From positions 496,001 to 560,000 of the forward strand of contig JAIUNI010000002.1 of the NCBI GenBank assembly GCA_020161935.1: a stretch of 64,000 bases of DNA, written 5' to 3'. Made by a program: the position numbers and the translations under genes. Within the stretch, counting starts at the first letter, position 1. Every line of letters begins with the position of its first letter. This DNA comes from Chloroflexota bacterium. GTDB lineage: Bacteria; Chloroflexota; Anaerolineae; Aggregatilineales; Phototrophicaceae. Shown piece by piece: positions 43,601-52,261 of the stretch. The notes under the pieces were generated by a model that was not told where the DNA came from, ran no database searches, and worked only from the letters and a program-made list of their open reading frames with translations.

Positions 43601-44503
43601 CTGTGTAATGCTGGCGGCGGTTGAGCAAGCGGTTTGTAGCGCTAACTCTTGATCCACTCGGAACATGGCATTTTGAGCCGTCTGGTTAACGAGCGCCAGT
43701 TTCCGCACCAGTTCAGCGCTTTTTTGGCGATCTAGTTGGCTGGTTTGCAGGTTGAAATAGGTTTGGAATTGATATAAGCCTAACCCCACAACCACGAGAA
43801 CCGTAAGCAGAAACAGCAGCGCACCGTTTTCCGCCAAGACGACCGGCAAGATAATCATCATCGGCAGTACGAGCAAGCTGCTGAATAACTCGTTCCGTTT
43901 TGCGGGGAGCCACAGGGAGTCATAGGACTGGTTTTGCAGCCGCGTGGTGACCAGATAACGGCTGAGTTCGCCAGCAATGACGTAAACCGCTAACATAACC
44001 AATACCGGAAGCAAGAGTGCGCCACTGACATGCCGCAGGGGAATAACCCCATTGAGCAGGCTGTACACCACCCATGTGATGAGGAAGGTTAAGCCAGTTT
44101 GAACAGCGGCGTAGAGTGTGCTTGAGATGCGGTCGTTTAAGGGTAACGCTTCTTTTGACAGCTTGAGCCGCCGCGTTTCGACAATGAAGCCGAGAACTGA
44201 ACCTAAGGCCAACACCAGCACCGCGCCCATGATGCCCTGCGTCAACCACGCGATCATCATGCCTAAACCGCGATAGGTTTGAGCCAGAATATCGGTTTGG
44301 TTACTGCCAACCATGTAGGGGAGGATAAACAGGTCGAGACAGCCCAAACCCAAAACGGCCGACAGCAGAAGGGGATTGGCCGGGAAAAGGGCAACAATCA
44401 CCAAGGCAATCAGCGGAATGACCACGACTATAAGCTGGAGCAGATAAACCCGCAACGGCTGCAAAGTCGAGGTTAAGGTTGATGTAACGGGTTTTGGTGG
44501 CAT
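40622..44503 (-). CDS. Membrane histidine kinase with four GAF domains and a PAS domain
   Basis: About 1293 residues. N-terminal membrane part (about seven helices in residues 20-260); then four GAF-like domains in a row (starting near AQNAMFRVDQELALQTACST, LVHLSRISTASLKLEQVAAD, SSRDFNATVQDVFEAAART and LTNLRELSLSLSNVPDT); a PAS domain (AILDSTRDGVILLDDTGHII); a HisKA domain with H about residue 1075 in MAVHDLRAPL; and HATPase_c (NLIDNAIRFTPAG, DSGPGIPEKE, GTGIGLAFCKLV). GAF domains often bind cyclic nucleotides, tetrapyrroles or sense redox; which applies is unknown. It lies 102 bases upstream of the receiver-kinase gene, on the same strand. Confidence 0.88.
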   Translation of the reverse strand: MPPKPVTSTLTSTLQPLRVYLLQLIVVVIPLIALVIVALFPANPLLLSAVLGLGCLDLFILPYMVGSNQTDILAQTYRGLGMMIAWLTQGIMGAVLVLALGSVLGFIVETRRLKLSKEALPLNDRISSTLYAAVQTGLTFLITWVVYSLLNGVIPLRHVSGALLLPVLVMLAVYVIAGELSRYLVTTRLQNQSYDSLWLPAKRNELFSSLLVLPMMIILPVVLAENGALLFLLTVLVVVGLGLYQFQTYFNLQTSQLDRQKSAELVRKLALVNQTAQNAMFRVDQELALQTACSTAASITQADRAALFVTERDSDTLSLVESVGFTEAELAKGLNLHFGVSQQFDTAAFIVPDAANETVFNPLAEFNRQFSVASFAILPLLSGTALLGYLAVYHTDPHEYTPTELELLNILTDRVAAALDNAHLLDTLEFHAFEMTHLVHLSRISTASLKLEQVAADVTSVLRQMSAMDWAMIALLDDAYALMNVVGFSGITTNGEVETFQYKLPQFAEVITIRNQAVPRPRFIRSDETNLSAPLRSYMDIHALRSLVIAPMIAHESTFGVVFLGTTAVRVLTERESQLIEAAANQVATQVYNAQLYYETHNNLRHQLEQTSLIRDIVEHISSSRDFNATVQDVFEAAARTTQADVVMIALRTEADDLWVIEQVYHEGKGDRHYEQRDLDEGVVGEVIRQGSRVLVNAGLRSVSRDSTYPSWLALPLEQDNLIVGVLAVGSVQADFFKESQVDFLKNLGSHAIISIQNERLLDELTYQVDVLTNLRELSLSLSNVPDTRAVASKVIQTAMAIMHSQYAAIFQTSKQRPSILGQVTHNGVLLTSDQGIVVMEAVHEAETTRRMAFVENISVTKAAQLPDGMPYNYLVAIPIKRGDDVYHILCLGFSDQQHLTDLELNTLSLLVAQAAAHLENAGLNEEIHDVNSRQRAILDSTRDGVILLDDTGHIIEVNPAGERLMGINLREHINENLASILLRYSESSTEKQAGYSREELMKLARIARLGSQGITRREFARVINANQTMYVEEVGSPVIDDANHLVGRLMVLRDITEEKKLEEYRNEITGMAVHDLRAPLSAIINALQIASERIDTPNGIPVVKRTIAMGLSNADDMLTQVNTLLDIRKGREMTLERTPTNIEEVIELARLRLLSSADKANITIEVVTQPELPTVNIDPVKIGRVFQNLIDNAIRFTPAGKPIRISVDYWGSNGKLLVRVADSGPGIPEKERSRVFDQYWQSKNNKPLRGSKGTGIGLAFCKLVLEAHGERIWVEPISPLPGACFAFTLPLN

Positions 44504-44623
44504 TCGTACCCGAAATCTTACTTTTCTTATTAAAACCAAACCACAATAAAACCTTAATGTAACATTGCGGTTCGTGTTTGTCTCAATACTCTAACTATAC
44601 CATACCGAACCCATACCTCACAA

Positions 44624-45964
44624 TTAACTTCCATTATGGAAATAGGGATTGGTCTTATTGACAGCCATATAATAACTCGCACTCCCTAAAGCCAGTAACC
44701 ACCACCAGACAAACGCAAACCGATCCCACAACGTCACCGCATCGCCAAAGCCGAACAGTGCATGTGCGACCAGCCCACCCGCTGCGGCCACCGCTAAAGC
44801 CTTTTGTTTAGGACTGCCCGCGCGATACGTCCGGTAGAGCATCTGAAAAGCGACGGCGTATATGGCGATGAATAAGACGAAACCCGGCAGCCCTAAATCG
44901 GTCGCGATTTGCAGGTATTCATTGTGAGCATGGGGCAGTACGGGTTGATCAAATAATGGCGCGGGAAAATCACGACGAACTGCCGCATCACGAAAGAGGT
45001 TCATGCCTACCCCTGTTAAGGGATTTGCCCGGATGATGTCGAACGCACTCGACCACACATCAAGACGACCAGCCATACTGGACTCGTCACGACCTGCCAA
45101 CGTCACTTGGCCGGGTGATGTGAAGACGTTACGAACAATCATGATTTCGAGGATGATGAACACGAGAATTGCTATCCAAGCGGTTAACCGTCCCCGCCGT
45201 CCCTTGATGAGCAGCGGAACCATGAGCGCTAAGGTGAACAGCGCACCGGCGAGCGCAAAACGGCTCTGACCCAAGAGAAGCGCGGTTGAGGTAATGACAA
45301 AGACACCCACAAAGCCCCACCGGAGGATACGATCTAGCAGGCGGTCGCCACGCCACGCGCACAAGCCAGCCGACAGCGGCACCAACCAAACCAAGCTGCC
45401 CGCGATCTCGTTGACGTTAAATTTCCCAAAGAGTGCCTGCGGCGCACTGAACGGTGGCAGCGCGTTGATGATAAAGATGAGTTGGTCACTCTTACTCGTC
45501 CAGTCACTGGCGAATAAGGCCACAACACCGATTAAACCTGTGAGCAGTAGGGTCGCGGTGAGCAGCCCATCCAAGTGTTTATACTGGCGCACATATTCCA
45601 CAAAGTAGACACACAGCGCCATGCCGAGCGCGGGGCGACCCAACTGGTACAGGCGGCTCATGGGATGAGCGGCAGTATAGGGTGACAGATAGAGATTGAG
45701 CAAACCGAGTAGTAAAAATGCGATGAATAGGATGTCGAGTGGGAAGCGCGTAAATAAGCGCCCGTGTAGTATTAGCCGCACCAGCATGAATACCGGCACA
45801 ACGATGAGCAGCGGCAGCCAGCGATAGCGTTCCTCAATCGGATGCCAGAATGCATAAACCATGACCAGCAGCAAAAGTGGTTCTAGCAGGTGAGAAATAT
45901 TGCCTACTGTATGCAAATTTAAGTACTTACGAGTATTTGTTACGATATTGTTCAAAATTATCAT
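44624..45964 (-). CDS. O-antigen ligase/polymerase-like (Wzy_C) membrane protein
   Basis: 446 residues, about ten to twelve membrane helices. The periplasmic loop with SSAFDIIRANPLTGVGMNLF and the signature PHAHNEYLQIATDLGLPGFVLFIA mark the Wzy_C/WaaL family, which joins or polymerises glycans at the outer face of the membrane. Acceptor and donor are unknown and no glycan cluster surrounds it; the GT2 operon is 23 kb away. The C-terminus is a short soluble tail. Confidence 0.85.
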   Translation of the reverse strand: MIILNNIVTNTRKYLNLHTVGNISHLLEPLLLLVMVYAFWHPIEERYRWLPLLIVVPVFMLVRLILHGRLFTRFPLDILFIAFLLLGLLNLYLSPYTAAHPMSRLYQLGRPALGMALCVYFVEYVRQYKHLDGLLTATLLLTGLIGVVALFASDWTSKSDQLIFIINALPPFSAPQALFGKFNVNEIAGSLVWLVPLSAGLCAWRGDRLLDRILRWGFVGVFVITSTALLLGQSRFALAGALFTLALMVPLLIKGRRGRLTAWIAILVFIILEIMIVRNVFTSPGQVTLAGRDESSMAGRLDVWSSAFDIIRANPLTGVGMNLFRDAAVRRDFPAPLFDQPVLPHAHNEYLQIATDLGLPGFVLFIAIYAVAFQMLYRTYRAGSPKQKALAVAAAGGLVAHALFGFGDAVTLWDRFAFVWWWLLALGSASYYMAVNKTNPYFHNGS

Positions 45965-46097
45965 TATCTAAGCGACGAATGTTTGAGTATAATAGCTGAG
46001 AGGTTGCTTATATAGCAGGTCGGTGGTATTTTCAATAGATTATTTCTAAATCTTACAGAGTATCCAGAGTATTTTCTCGTCTGGATTAAGGTAGAAC

Positions 46098-47396
46098 ATG
46101 GTACAAGAAGGCGTTACTAAGGTGACCCTTGAGTCCTTCCGTGAACGGTCGTCCGGCAAGAAAGTTGTGCTGCTCTATCCGTGGACGAACTACCGAACAC
46201 TTTTCCTCACTTACTACTACGAAAATACCCAAGACGGTTTGTTATACTATCGCATTACCGAAGATCAAACGAGCCTTACTCTGTGGCTTGGCGGCCTTGT
46301 TCAAGAACTTGAAAAGCTCAATGGCAGCTTTGGCGATGCGACCAAAACGGCATTACAAAGTCGCAAAAAAGCAGCCCAACTCGGTGAAGCACTGGCTTAT
46401 GACCTTGCCGCTATTCAAGCCAAACAAACAATCCTCTACATTGATGAACTTGACCGCATTCCATTTGACAATGAATTTAATAAATTTATTGCCCATTTAG
46501 TCGCTGCTCTGCCCGCCCACGTCCAACTCGTATTCAACTCGCGCATGTTGATGCATCAACCGTGGTACGACCTGATCGCTCGCGGTGAGGCGGCGGTACT
46601 CGGTACGGAACGCCGAAAAGATAACGGCATGTTTACGCTGGAAAAACAGGCAAACCCCCAACTTGAGGTTTATGCACTTGGCACGGGCTACACACTGGTT
46701 AACGGGCAAATTGTGGATAACTGGGACGGGGCGCTGCCGCGCAACCTATTCTTCTTCTTTATGGATCGCCCGCTGGTGACGCGGAAAGAAATCTTTGAAA
46801 CATTTTGGCCTGAACTCCCTGTTAAAGAAGCCACGAACGTTTTCCATGTGACCAAACGCAAGATTAGTGAACGTATCAGCCTCAAAATTGACACCCAAAA
46901 AACCTACGAGATGACGCAGTACGCGAGTGGGTTTTATACCCCCGGCAAAAAGCTCACGCGGCATTATGATGTGTTCGACTTCCAGTCGGATGTTGAGCAA
47001 GCCATGATTAGCAGTGAGGATAAGGAAGAAGAACTCCTGCTGCGTGCCGTCGAGTGTTACCGTTCGCCGTTCCTACAGGACACGGATATGCCGTGGATCA
47101 CCCAGCGGCGTGACCAGTTGCGTTTACTCAACGCGCAAGCCTTGATTAGTTTGGGACGTATTTATAAGCGGCGGAATGACCTTGACAATGCGCTCGGTTA
47201 TTTCAGCAGATCCCTCGCCCACACGCCCGAACGTGAAGATATATACCGCGAAATGATGATGATTTACCATAAGACAGGGCGTAAACAGGAAGCGATTCTA
47301 CAATATCGCCAGCTTGCCGAGATGCTGCGGAGTGTTTATAAGATTAACCCCTCGCGCGAAACCCAAGATTTGCATCATTTGATCGAGTCGAGCTAG
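46098..47396 (+). CDS. SARP/BTAD transcriptional regulator with degenerate ATPase N-terminus
   Basis: 432 residues. The N-terminal ~185 residues have the plan of the ATPase of MalT/STAND-like regulators, with Walker B TILYIDELDRI (111-121), but the P-loop position reads LLYPWTNYRTLFL (25-37), with no GKT/S. Residues ~190-290 form an OmpR-type winged helix (RPLVTRKEIFETFWPELPVK), and ~290-430 a BTAD TPR domain (YRSPFLQDTDMPWITQRRDQL; ILQYRQLAEMLRSVY). The target genes are unknown; the convergent ABC importer is next to it. AAGGTAGAAC precedes the ATG. Confidence 0.78.
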   Translation: MVQEGVTKVTLESFRERSSGKKVVLLYPWTNYRTLFLTYYYENTQDGLLYYRITEDQTSLTLWLGGLVQELEKLNGSFGDATKTALQSRKKAAQLGEALAYDLAAIQAKQTILYIDELDRIPFDNEFNKFIAHLVAALPAHVQLVFNSRMLMHQPWYDLIARGEAAVLGTERRKDNGMFTLEKQANPQLEVYALGTGYTLVNGQIVDNWDGALPRNLFFFFMDRPLVTRKEIFETFWPELPVKEATNVFHVTKRKISERISLKIDTQKTYEMTQYASGFYTPGKKLTRHYDVFDFQSDVEQAMISSEDKEEELLLRAVECYRSPFLQDTDMPWITQRRDQLRLLNAQALISLGRIYKRRNDLDNALGYFSRSLAHTPEREDIYREMMMIYHKTGRKQEAILQYRQLAEMLRSVYKINPSRETQDLHHLIESS

Positions 47397-47422
47397 GGCA
47401 AACTTCAACTTTAGACAAATTA

Positions 47423-47455
47423 AAAAGGGGTATACTGGCGTGGTATACCCCTTTT
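47423..47455. terminator. Bidirectional terminator between regulator and ABC importer
   Basis: AAAAGGGGTATAC (47423-47435) pairs perfectly with GTATACCCCTTTT (47443-47455). It serves the plus-strand regulator and the minus-strand substrate-binding protein gene. Confidence 0.9.
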
Positions 47456-47472
47456 CATTTATGGCCTAGTAG

Positions 47473-48795
47473 TTACTGGCTATCGGCAACGGCTTGTTCG
47501 GCAGCCGCTTGCAAGCCTTCGGCGACTTCGGCAACCGGCTTCGCGTTGCTGGTCACGTCAGCGATGGCGGTGCTGATGAGGCCGCGAACGGTGCTGTAGG
47601 CGCTGATGGCCGGGCTGGAGTAGACGGTCACGCCTTCCTTCGTCAGAAGCGCGTTCGATTCGTTGAAGTACGGAGCCAAACCTTCGGCGGTGAAGGTCGC
47701 GGTTTCCAACGCGGCTGCGGTCGACGGAACGGGGTTGAAGTAACCCGTGCCAGCGCTCCACTGGGTCGCGACATCAGGCGAGGCCATGTACTTCAGGAAC
47801 AGCCAGCTCGCGAGTTGGGCTTCAGGGGTTGAGGGCATCAGGATGATGCTGGGGACGAACGCCTGAACAATTTCGTTGCCTTCGGTGTGGGGGAAGGGCT
47901 GAACTTTCCAGTCGGCTTCGATGCCGCTGGTCTTGAAACCATCGATCACGAAGGTGAAACCGGCGGTGCTGGTGATGTAGAACGGCAGCAGGGCGTTGTT
48001 GAAGTCAACCTGTTCGCCGAAGCGTTCCGCCGGAATGTAGGCGCAGCCCTGACTGTAGAGGTCTTGGTACAGTTGGAAGGTGTTGATGACGGCTTCGCTG
48101 GTGAAGTCGAACGCGCCGTCATGGTAAATGCTGCCACCCTGGCTGGCGACCCACGACTCGAAGGCCGAGGCATCGGTGGTGATGGCGAAACCCTGAACGT
48201 CGCCACCAGCGGCATTGGTCGCTTCTGAGGCGGCGCAAGCCTGTTCCTTGAATTCCTCGATGGTGGTCGGCGGTGCGTCGAAGCCCAGTTCGGTCAAGAG
48301 GGTTTGGTTGTAGGCAAACACCTGAGCCGACGATTGGTTCGGCCACGCCAGAACCTGACCGTCAACCGTGTTGGCAGCGATCAGCGCTTGGTTAATGTCG
48401 GGTGTTGCACCCAAGCCCCACTTTTCGCTGGTGAGGTAGGGGGTCAGATCAACGGCAGACGCATCACGGGCGTAGCTGGCGGCATCGTTGGCGTAACCCG
48501 CCACGAGGTTCGGGAGTTCGCCGGAGGTGATGCCCGCGTTGACGAGCGCACTCAGGTCGCTGTACGTACCCTGAAACGACGCTTCGACGGTGATGCCATA
48601 TTCATTAGTGGCGTTGAACTGTTCCACGATAGCGGCGATGGTATTACCCTGTGCGCTCTCGTTCTGATATTGATGCCAGTAGACGACGGTTTGACCGCTC
48701 GGGTCAACTTCCTCGATTGAATCTTGAGCGCGGATGACACCCAAGCCCATAGCGAATACGAGAATAAGACTCAATACACTTAACAGTTTCCGCAT
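47473..48795 (-). CDS. ABC importer substrate-binding protein, sugar/glycerol-phosphate (UgpB-like) class
   Basis: 440 residues, family SBP_bac_8/1. A signal peptide (RKLLSVLSLILVFAMGLGVIRAQD) precedes TVVYWHQYQNESAQGNTIAAIVEQFNATNEYGITVEASFQG, typical of UgpB and maltose-type binding proteins. AGGAGA lies eight bases before the ATG. The two permease genes follow upstream on the minus strand: order is permease (49789), permease (48891), binding protein last, which is unusual. The sugar is not predictable. Confidence 0.88.
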   Translation of the reverse strand: MRKLLSVLSLILVFAMGLGVIRAQDSIEEVDPSGQTVVYWHQYQNESAQGNTIAAIVEQFNATNEYGITVEASFQGTYSDLSALVNAGITSGELPNLVAGYANDAASYARDASAVDLTPYLTSEKWGLGATPDINQALIAANTVDGQVLAWPNQSSAQVFAYNQTLLTELGFDAPPTTIEEFKEQACAASEATNAAGGDVQGFAITTDASAFESWVASQGGSIYHDGAFDFTSEAVINTFQLYQDLYSQGCAYIPAERFGEQVDFNNALLPFYITSTAGFTFVIDGFKTSGIEADWKVQPFPHTEGNEIVQAFVPSIILMPSTPEAQLASWLFLKYMASPDVATQWSAGTGYFNPVPSTAAALETATFTAEGLAPYFNESNALLTKEGVTVYSSPAISAYSTVRGLISTAIADVTSNAKPVAEVAEGLQAAAEQAVADSQ

Positions 48796-48890
48796 TGTTC
48801 GTTTCTCCTAATCATTTTGCTATCCTCTCGAAGCGCCTCGCACGAGGAGGATCGCACTTTGAAATAACACCGCCGAAGCGATGGAGGGCC

Positions 48891-49796
48891 TTAACCTTTT
48901 AAGCCAGATGTCGCAATACCTTCGGTAAATTGACGCTGGGTGAAAAAATACAGCGTGAGTATCGGGATAATCATCAAAACCGAGGCCGCCATTTGAAGAT
49001 GTAACTCGTTGGGCGCATCACTGTTGACGAACTTGGTTAGCCCGACCGCCACCGGTCGCCATTCGTCGGTTTGGGTGAGCAGCAGCGGCCACAGCAGTGA
49101 ATTCCACGAGCCGATAAAGCCAAAGGTGATGGCAGTCATGATGGGCGCGGTGGAAAGCGGAATGACGACCGACCGCAAGAAGCGAATATGCCCTGCTCCG
49201 TCGATACGGGCGGCATCCCACAGGTCTTCGGGAAGCTGCATAAAAAATTGGCGGAGTAAGAAGATGGTGAACGGAACCGCCATAAACGGCACGGTTAGCG
49301 CGGGCCAGTTATTAACCCACGGTATGCCGAGCAGGCTGTCGCTCAAACGGCCTAACCAGATCACCGTCAGATAATTGGGAATAAAGCGGGCGACTTCAGG
49401 GATCATCATGGTCGCGAGCATCATAGTGAACAGGATATTCCGCCCGATAAACTGCATACGGGCGAAGGCATAGGCGGCGGGGATACAAACGAGCAGTTGT
49501 CCTGTCAAAGTGATGGCGGTGATGCGAACGCTGTTCCACATGAACTGACCGAAGTTCGCCCGTTGGAAGGCTTCGGCATAGTTGGAGAACAGCGGTTGGC
49601 TCGGTAACAACCTGCCAAAGGTGACTTCCGAAAGGCTCATGAGGGACGAACTCACCATCCACAGGAAGGGGAAGACCATCAGAATTACGCCGAAACCCAG
49701 CACGGCATAGGTAAACACCTTATCCCACTTGATCGGCGAGCTTGACTGTTTGGTGCCGCCGCTGGTGCGGGTAATGGGTAAACTGGTCTCAGCCAT
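48891..49796 (-). CDS. ABC transporter permease, MalG/UgpE class
   Basis: 301 residues, six membrane helices. A cytoplasmic N-terminus (ETSLPITRTSGGTKQSSS) leads to VILMVFPFLWMVSSSLM, and the EAA loop LPEDLWDAARIDGAGHIRFLRSVVIPLSTAP is well conserved. It overlaps the stop of the preceding permease gene by eight bases (ATGGCTGA), a translational coupling. CAGGGTG precedes it. Genes for the ATPase are absent, as expected when a shared MsmX/UgpC-like ATPase is used. Confidence 0.93.
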   Translation of the reverse strand: MAETSLPITRTSGGTKQSSSPIKWDKVFTYAVLGFGVILMVFPFLWMVSSSLMSLSEVTFGRLLPSQPLFSNYAEAFQRANFGQFMWNSVRITAITLTGQLLVCIPAAYAFARMQFIGRNILFTMMLATMMIPEVARFIPNYLTVIWLGRLSDSLLGIPWVNNWPALTVPFMAVPFTIFLLRQFFMQLPEDLWDAARIDGAGHIRFLRSVVIPLSTAPIMTAITFGFIGSWNSLLWPLLLTQTDEWRPVAVGLTKFVNSDAPNELHLQMAASVLMIIPILTLYFFTQRQFTEGIATSGLKG

Positions 49797-51450
49797 AAAA
49801 CACCCTGCTGCCCATGATGCGATTTTGGAAAATAGTTAGTAGAAGGATGATGCCGAACAGCACGAAGGCCACAGCCGAGCCATAGCCCATATTCGGATCG
49901 GTGTTTTGGACGACGCGGAAGATATAAACACCTAAGGTATCCACCGAACTTTGAGCCGCCGGTGTTCGCATAATCCAAATTTGGGTGAAGGCTTGGAACG
50001 TACCGATAATGGCGATGAGCGACAGGAAAAAGGTTGTCGGCGAGAGCAGCGGCAGCGTGATATGCCGGAACATTTTCCAATTCGACGCACCGTCAATACG
50101 GGCGACTTCGTATAATTCCGGCGCGACATTACCCAACCCAGCCAAAAAGACGACCGCATCGTAACCGATATACGTCCATGTGGTATAGAGCATGATGACG
50201 ATGAGCGCCAAGCTCGGCCCTGCGAGGATTTCTGGCACGGAGCTACCAAAGGCCAAGCGTAAAATGCCGGTCGGTTCCAGCAGCCACTTTTGAGCACCGA
50301 TACCGAAAAGTTCGAGCACATGATTGGCGATGGAAGTCGGGCGATACGAGAAGATCAGTTGAAAGACGATGGAGGTGGCGACAAAGGGCATGATGTACGG
50401 CATGAAGTACACGATGCGGAAGAACGACTTACCCCTGATGTTTTGGAACAGCAAATAGGCTAACCCAAGCCCGATGGCGAGTTGGAAGGGAACCGTACCG
50501 AGGGCGAACAGCACCGTGATACCTAACCCCCGCAAGACTTGAGGGTCGGCATTCGTCAGCGCTTGCGGGATTTGAACCACGAGCAAATAGCCGCCTATGA
50601 TGAGCAGCAAACCTACCCCAACCCACGCCACAAAGCGCCGGTCGCTGTCCTGCTTAAGGGCGCGCTGCCATACGATATAGGCCGCGACGAGGGCGACCAC
50701 ACCGAGCGTGATGAAAATGACCTGCGACCAAATGGGTAGAGCTTCACCGTTAGCCTGCGCTTCGGCGATGGTGGTTTGCACTTCGGTAAAGGTAAGCTGA
50801 AAGGTGAAAAAGCTGATGGCCGCAGCCACCGCCGCGCCGGATGCCCAGAGTAGATAATTGAAGCGATTTTCCGAGCGTACAACCCGCAGCCAAAGAAAGG
50901 TTACAATAATCGCAATCACGGCAACCAGCAGGAAGGGGCTGCCCGCAGCTACCGCTTCGGGAAATTGAAAACTGGCGACCAACTGCTGCATGAATAAACC
51001 GGGGACGCGCTCTTGACCGCGAATGCGCTGCGGAATATTCAAGATGATGGGCAGGAGGATCGTCACCCAATTGAGCAGCAGAATGACAGCCGCGCCGTTC
51101 ACGATGCCGGGGATGATGGCTGAAAGCGCTGGTAGGCGCTCGGTGGCTTGAGACCATAACCGCCAGAGCAGCCGACCGGCAACAAAGAGTAAGGCAAGCG
51201 CCATCCAGAAGAACAGGACATAGGCTAAATGGTCGAGTGCCTGAACGTAATTGCTCAGACCCAAGTAGTCGCCGGGAAAACGCCGCCAGCGATGCAGGCT
51301 GACGAAAAAAGCGAAGCCGACCGGATAAATGCCGAACACAAATAAGAGGATAAGCGCAGGGGCGAGAAATGCGTAAGCCGTGAGATTTTCGAAAAGAATA
51401 CGTCTGCGGCGACTCTGTTGTTGATGGTCCGTGATTACTGGTGCAGCCAT
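49789..51450 (-). CDS. ABC transporter permease, MalF/UgpA class, with a ~240-residue insertion
   Basis: 553 residues; UgpA relatives are usually ~290-320. The first helix and VGFAFFVSLHRWRRFPGDYLGLSNYVQ are typical. Then comes an insertion of about 240 residues with additional hydrophobic helices (FFWMALALLFVAGRLLW; GAAVILLLNWVTILLPII; PFLLVAVIAIIVTFLWLRVV; VAAAISFFTFQLTF and more). After it the normal sequence resumes at VLRGLGITVLFALGTVPFQLAIGLGLAYLL, and the EAA loop ELYEVARIDGASNWKMFRHITLPLL is intact. ATG 51450 follows AAAGG by eight bases. It is the first gene of the importer operon. Confidence 0.88.
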   Translation of the reverse strand: MAAPVITDHQQQSRRRRILFENLTAYAFLAPALILLFVFGIYPVGFAFFVSLHRWRRFPGDYLGLSNYVQALDHLAYVLFFWMALALLFVAGRLLWRLWSQATERLPALSAIIPGIVNGAAVILLLNWVTILLPIILNIPQRIRGQERVPGLFMQQLVASFQFPEAVAAGSPFLLVAVIAIIVTFLWLRVVRSENRFNYLLWASGAAVAAAISFFTFQLTFTEVQTTIAEAQANGEALPIWSQVIFITLGVVALVAAYIVWQRALKQDSDRRFVAWVGVGLLLIIGGYLLVVQIPQALTNADPQVLRGLGITVLFALGTVPFQLAIGLGLAYLLFQNIRGKSFFRIVYFMPYIMPFVATSIVFQLIFSYRPTSIANHVLELFGIGAQKWLLEPTGILRLAFGSSVPEILAGPSLALIVIMLYTTWTYIGYDAVVFLAGLGNVAPELYEVARIDGASNWKMFRHITLPLLSPTTFFLSLIAIIGTFQAFTQIWIMRTPAAQSSVDTLGVYIFRVVQNTDPNMGYGSAVAFVLFGIILLLTIFQNRIMGSRVFYG

Positions 51451-51643
51451 CACATCAACCTTTTAGGCGCTTCATGCTTGAAAAACGCCGGATGCAGCCT
51501 CGTTCATCTTGACCCGAAATGTTAAGACGCAAGGCGCGGATGGAGAATACAAGGCGCATTGTAACGGAGGGGGTAACGGATATGCAAGGCAAGCGGTAAA
51601 AGGTTGGCTATAATTTCTCCATTTCTTAAAGTTTTTATAACAA

Positions 51644-51672
51644 TTGGTCATAGGCCAAGTCTTTGCTATACT
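51644..51672 (+). promoter_or_regulatory. σ70-type promoter giving a leaderless transcript
   Basis: TTGGTC (51644-51649) and TATACT (51667-51672) are 17 bases apart. Transcription should start about seven bases later, at the ATG (51680). No Shine-Dalgarno sequence is present. Confidence 0.5.
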
Positions 51673-51679
51673 TTTGGAC

Positions 51680-52132
51680 ATGAGTGAACAACCATTTGAT
51701 GACTTGAAAGAAACAGAAGGCGACCTTTTCCCCGCCGATAAAATCCCCCCTGACCATATTGGTGTGCTGGTTACGGGTGTGGTGTTTATGGCGTTGGGTT
51801 GGATTGGCCTATTCCAACTGGTGACGACCTCGCTGCCGCGCGTCGGGCAGCGCTGGGTGTTTTTTCTGCTGCTGCAAATGGCGGTGACCGGCACAGTGAT
51901 CCCGTTCGTGCGCTACCTGAATGTGCGCTTCACCCCGATTAGCGCGGAACTGCCGCCGGGTGGGGTGATCGTCCGGCAGAGTATTTGGATCGGCTTATTT
52001 TGTGTAACCTGTAGTTGGTTGCAAATCCCCCGTGTGCTGAACCTGCCGATTGCGTTCCTCGTGGCGCTGGTGTTCGTAGTGATCGAGGCGTTTTTACGCA
52101 CCCGCGAAATTCGCAGCGAACGGGCAGAGTAA
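51680..52132 (+). CDS. Small membrane protein of unknown function
   Basis: 150 residues with four predicted membrane helices: HIGVLVTGVVFMALGWIGLF, WVFFLLLQMAVTGTVIPFV, VRQSIWIGLFCVTCSWLQI and LPIAFLVALVFVVIEAFL. The acidic N-terminal 30 residues and basic C-terminus are likely cytoplasmic. No family recognised. The ATG lies at the predicted transcription start, so the message is probably leaderless. Confidence 0.65.
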   Translation: MSEQPFDDLKETEGDLFPADKIPPDHIGVLVTGVVFMALGWIGLFQLVTTSLPRVGQRWVFFLLLQMAVTGTVIPFVRYLNVRFTPISAELPPGGVIVRQSIWIGLFCVTCSWLQIPRVLNLPIAFLVALVFVVIEAFLRTREIRSERAE

Positions 52133-52261
52133 ATCAATACGTTTTACCACGAAGACGCAAAGAAATAAGGGCATACAATCCGCATTGAACCGCTTAAACC
52201 CACACCCCTAGACCCATACGCTATAATCGTTTATCGTATTTCATCCGGGTTGTAATCGCAC

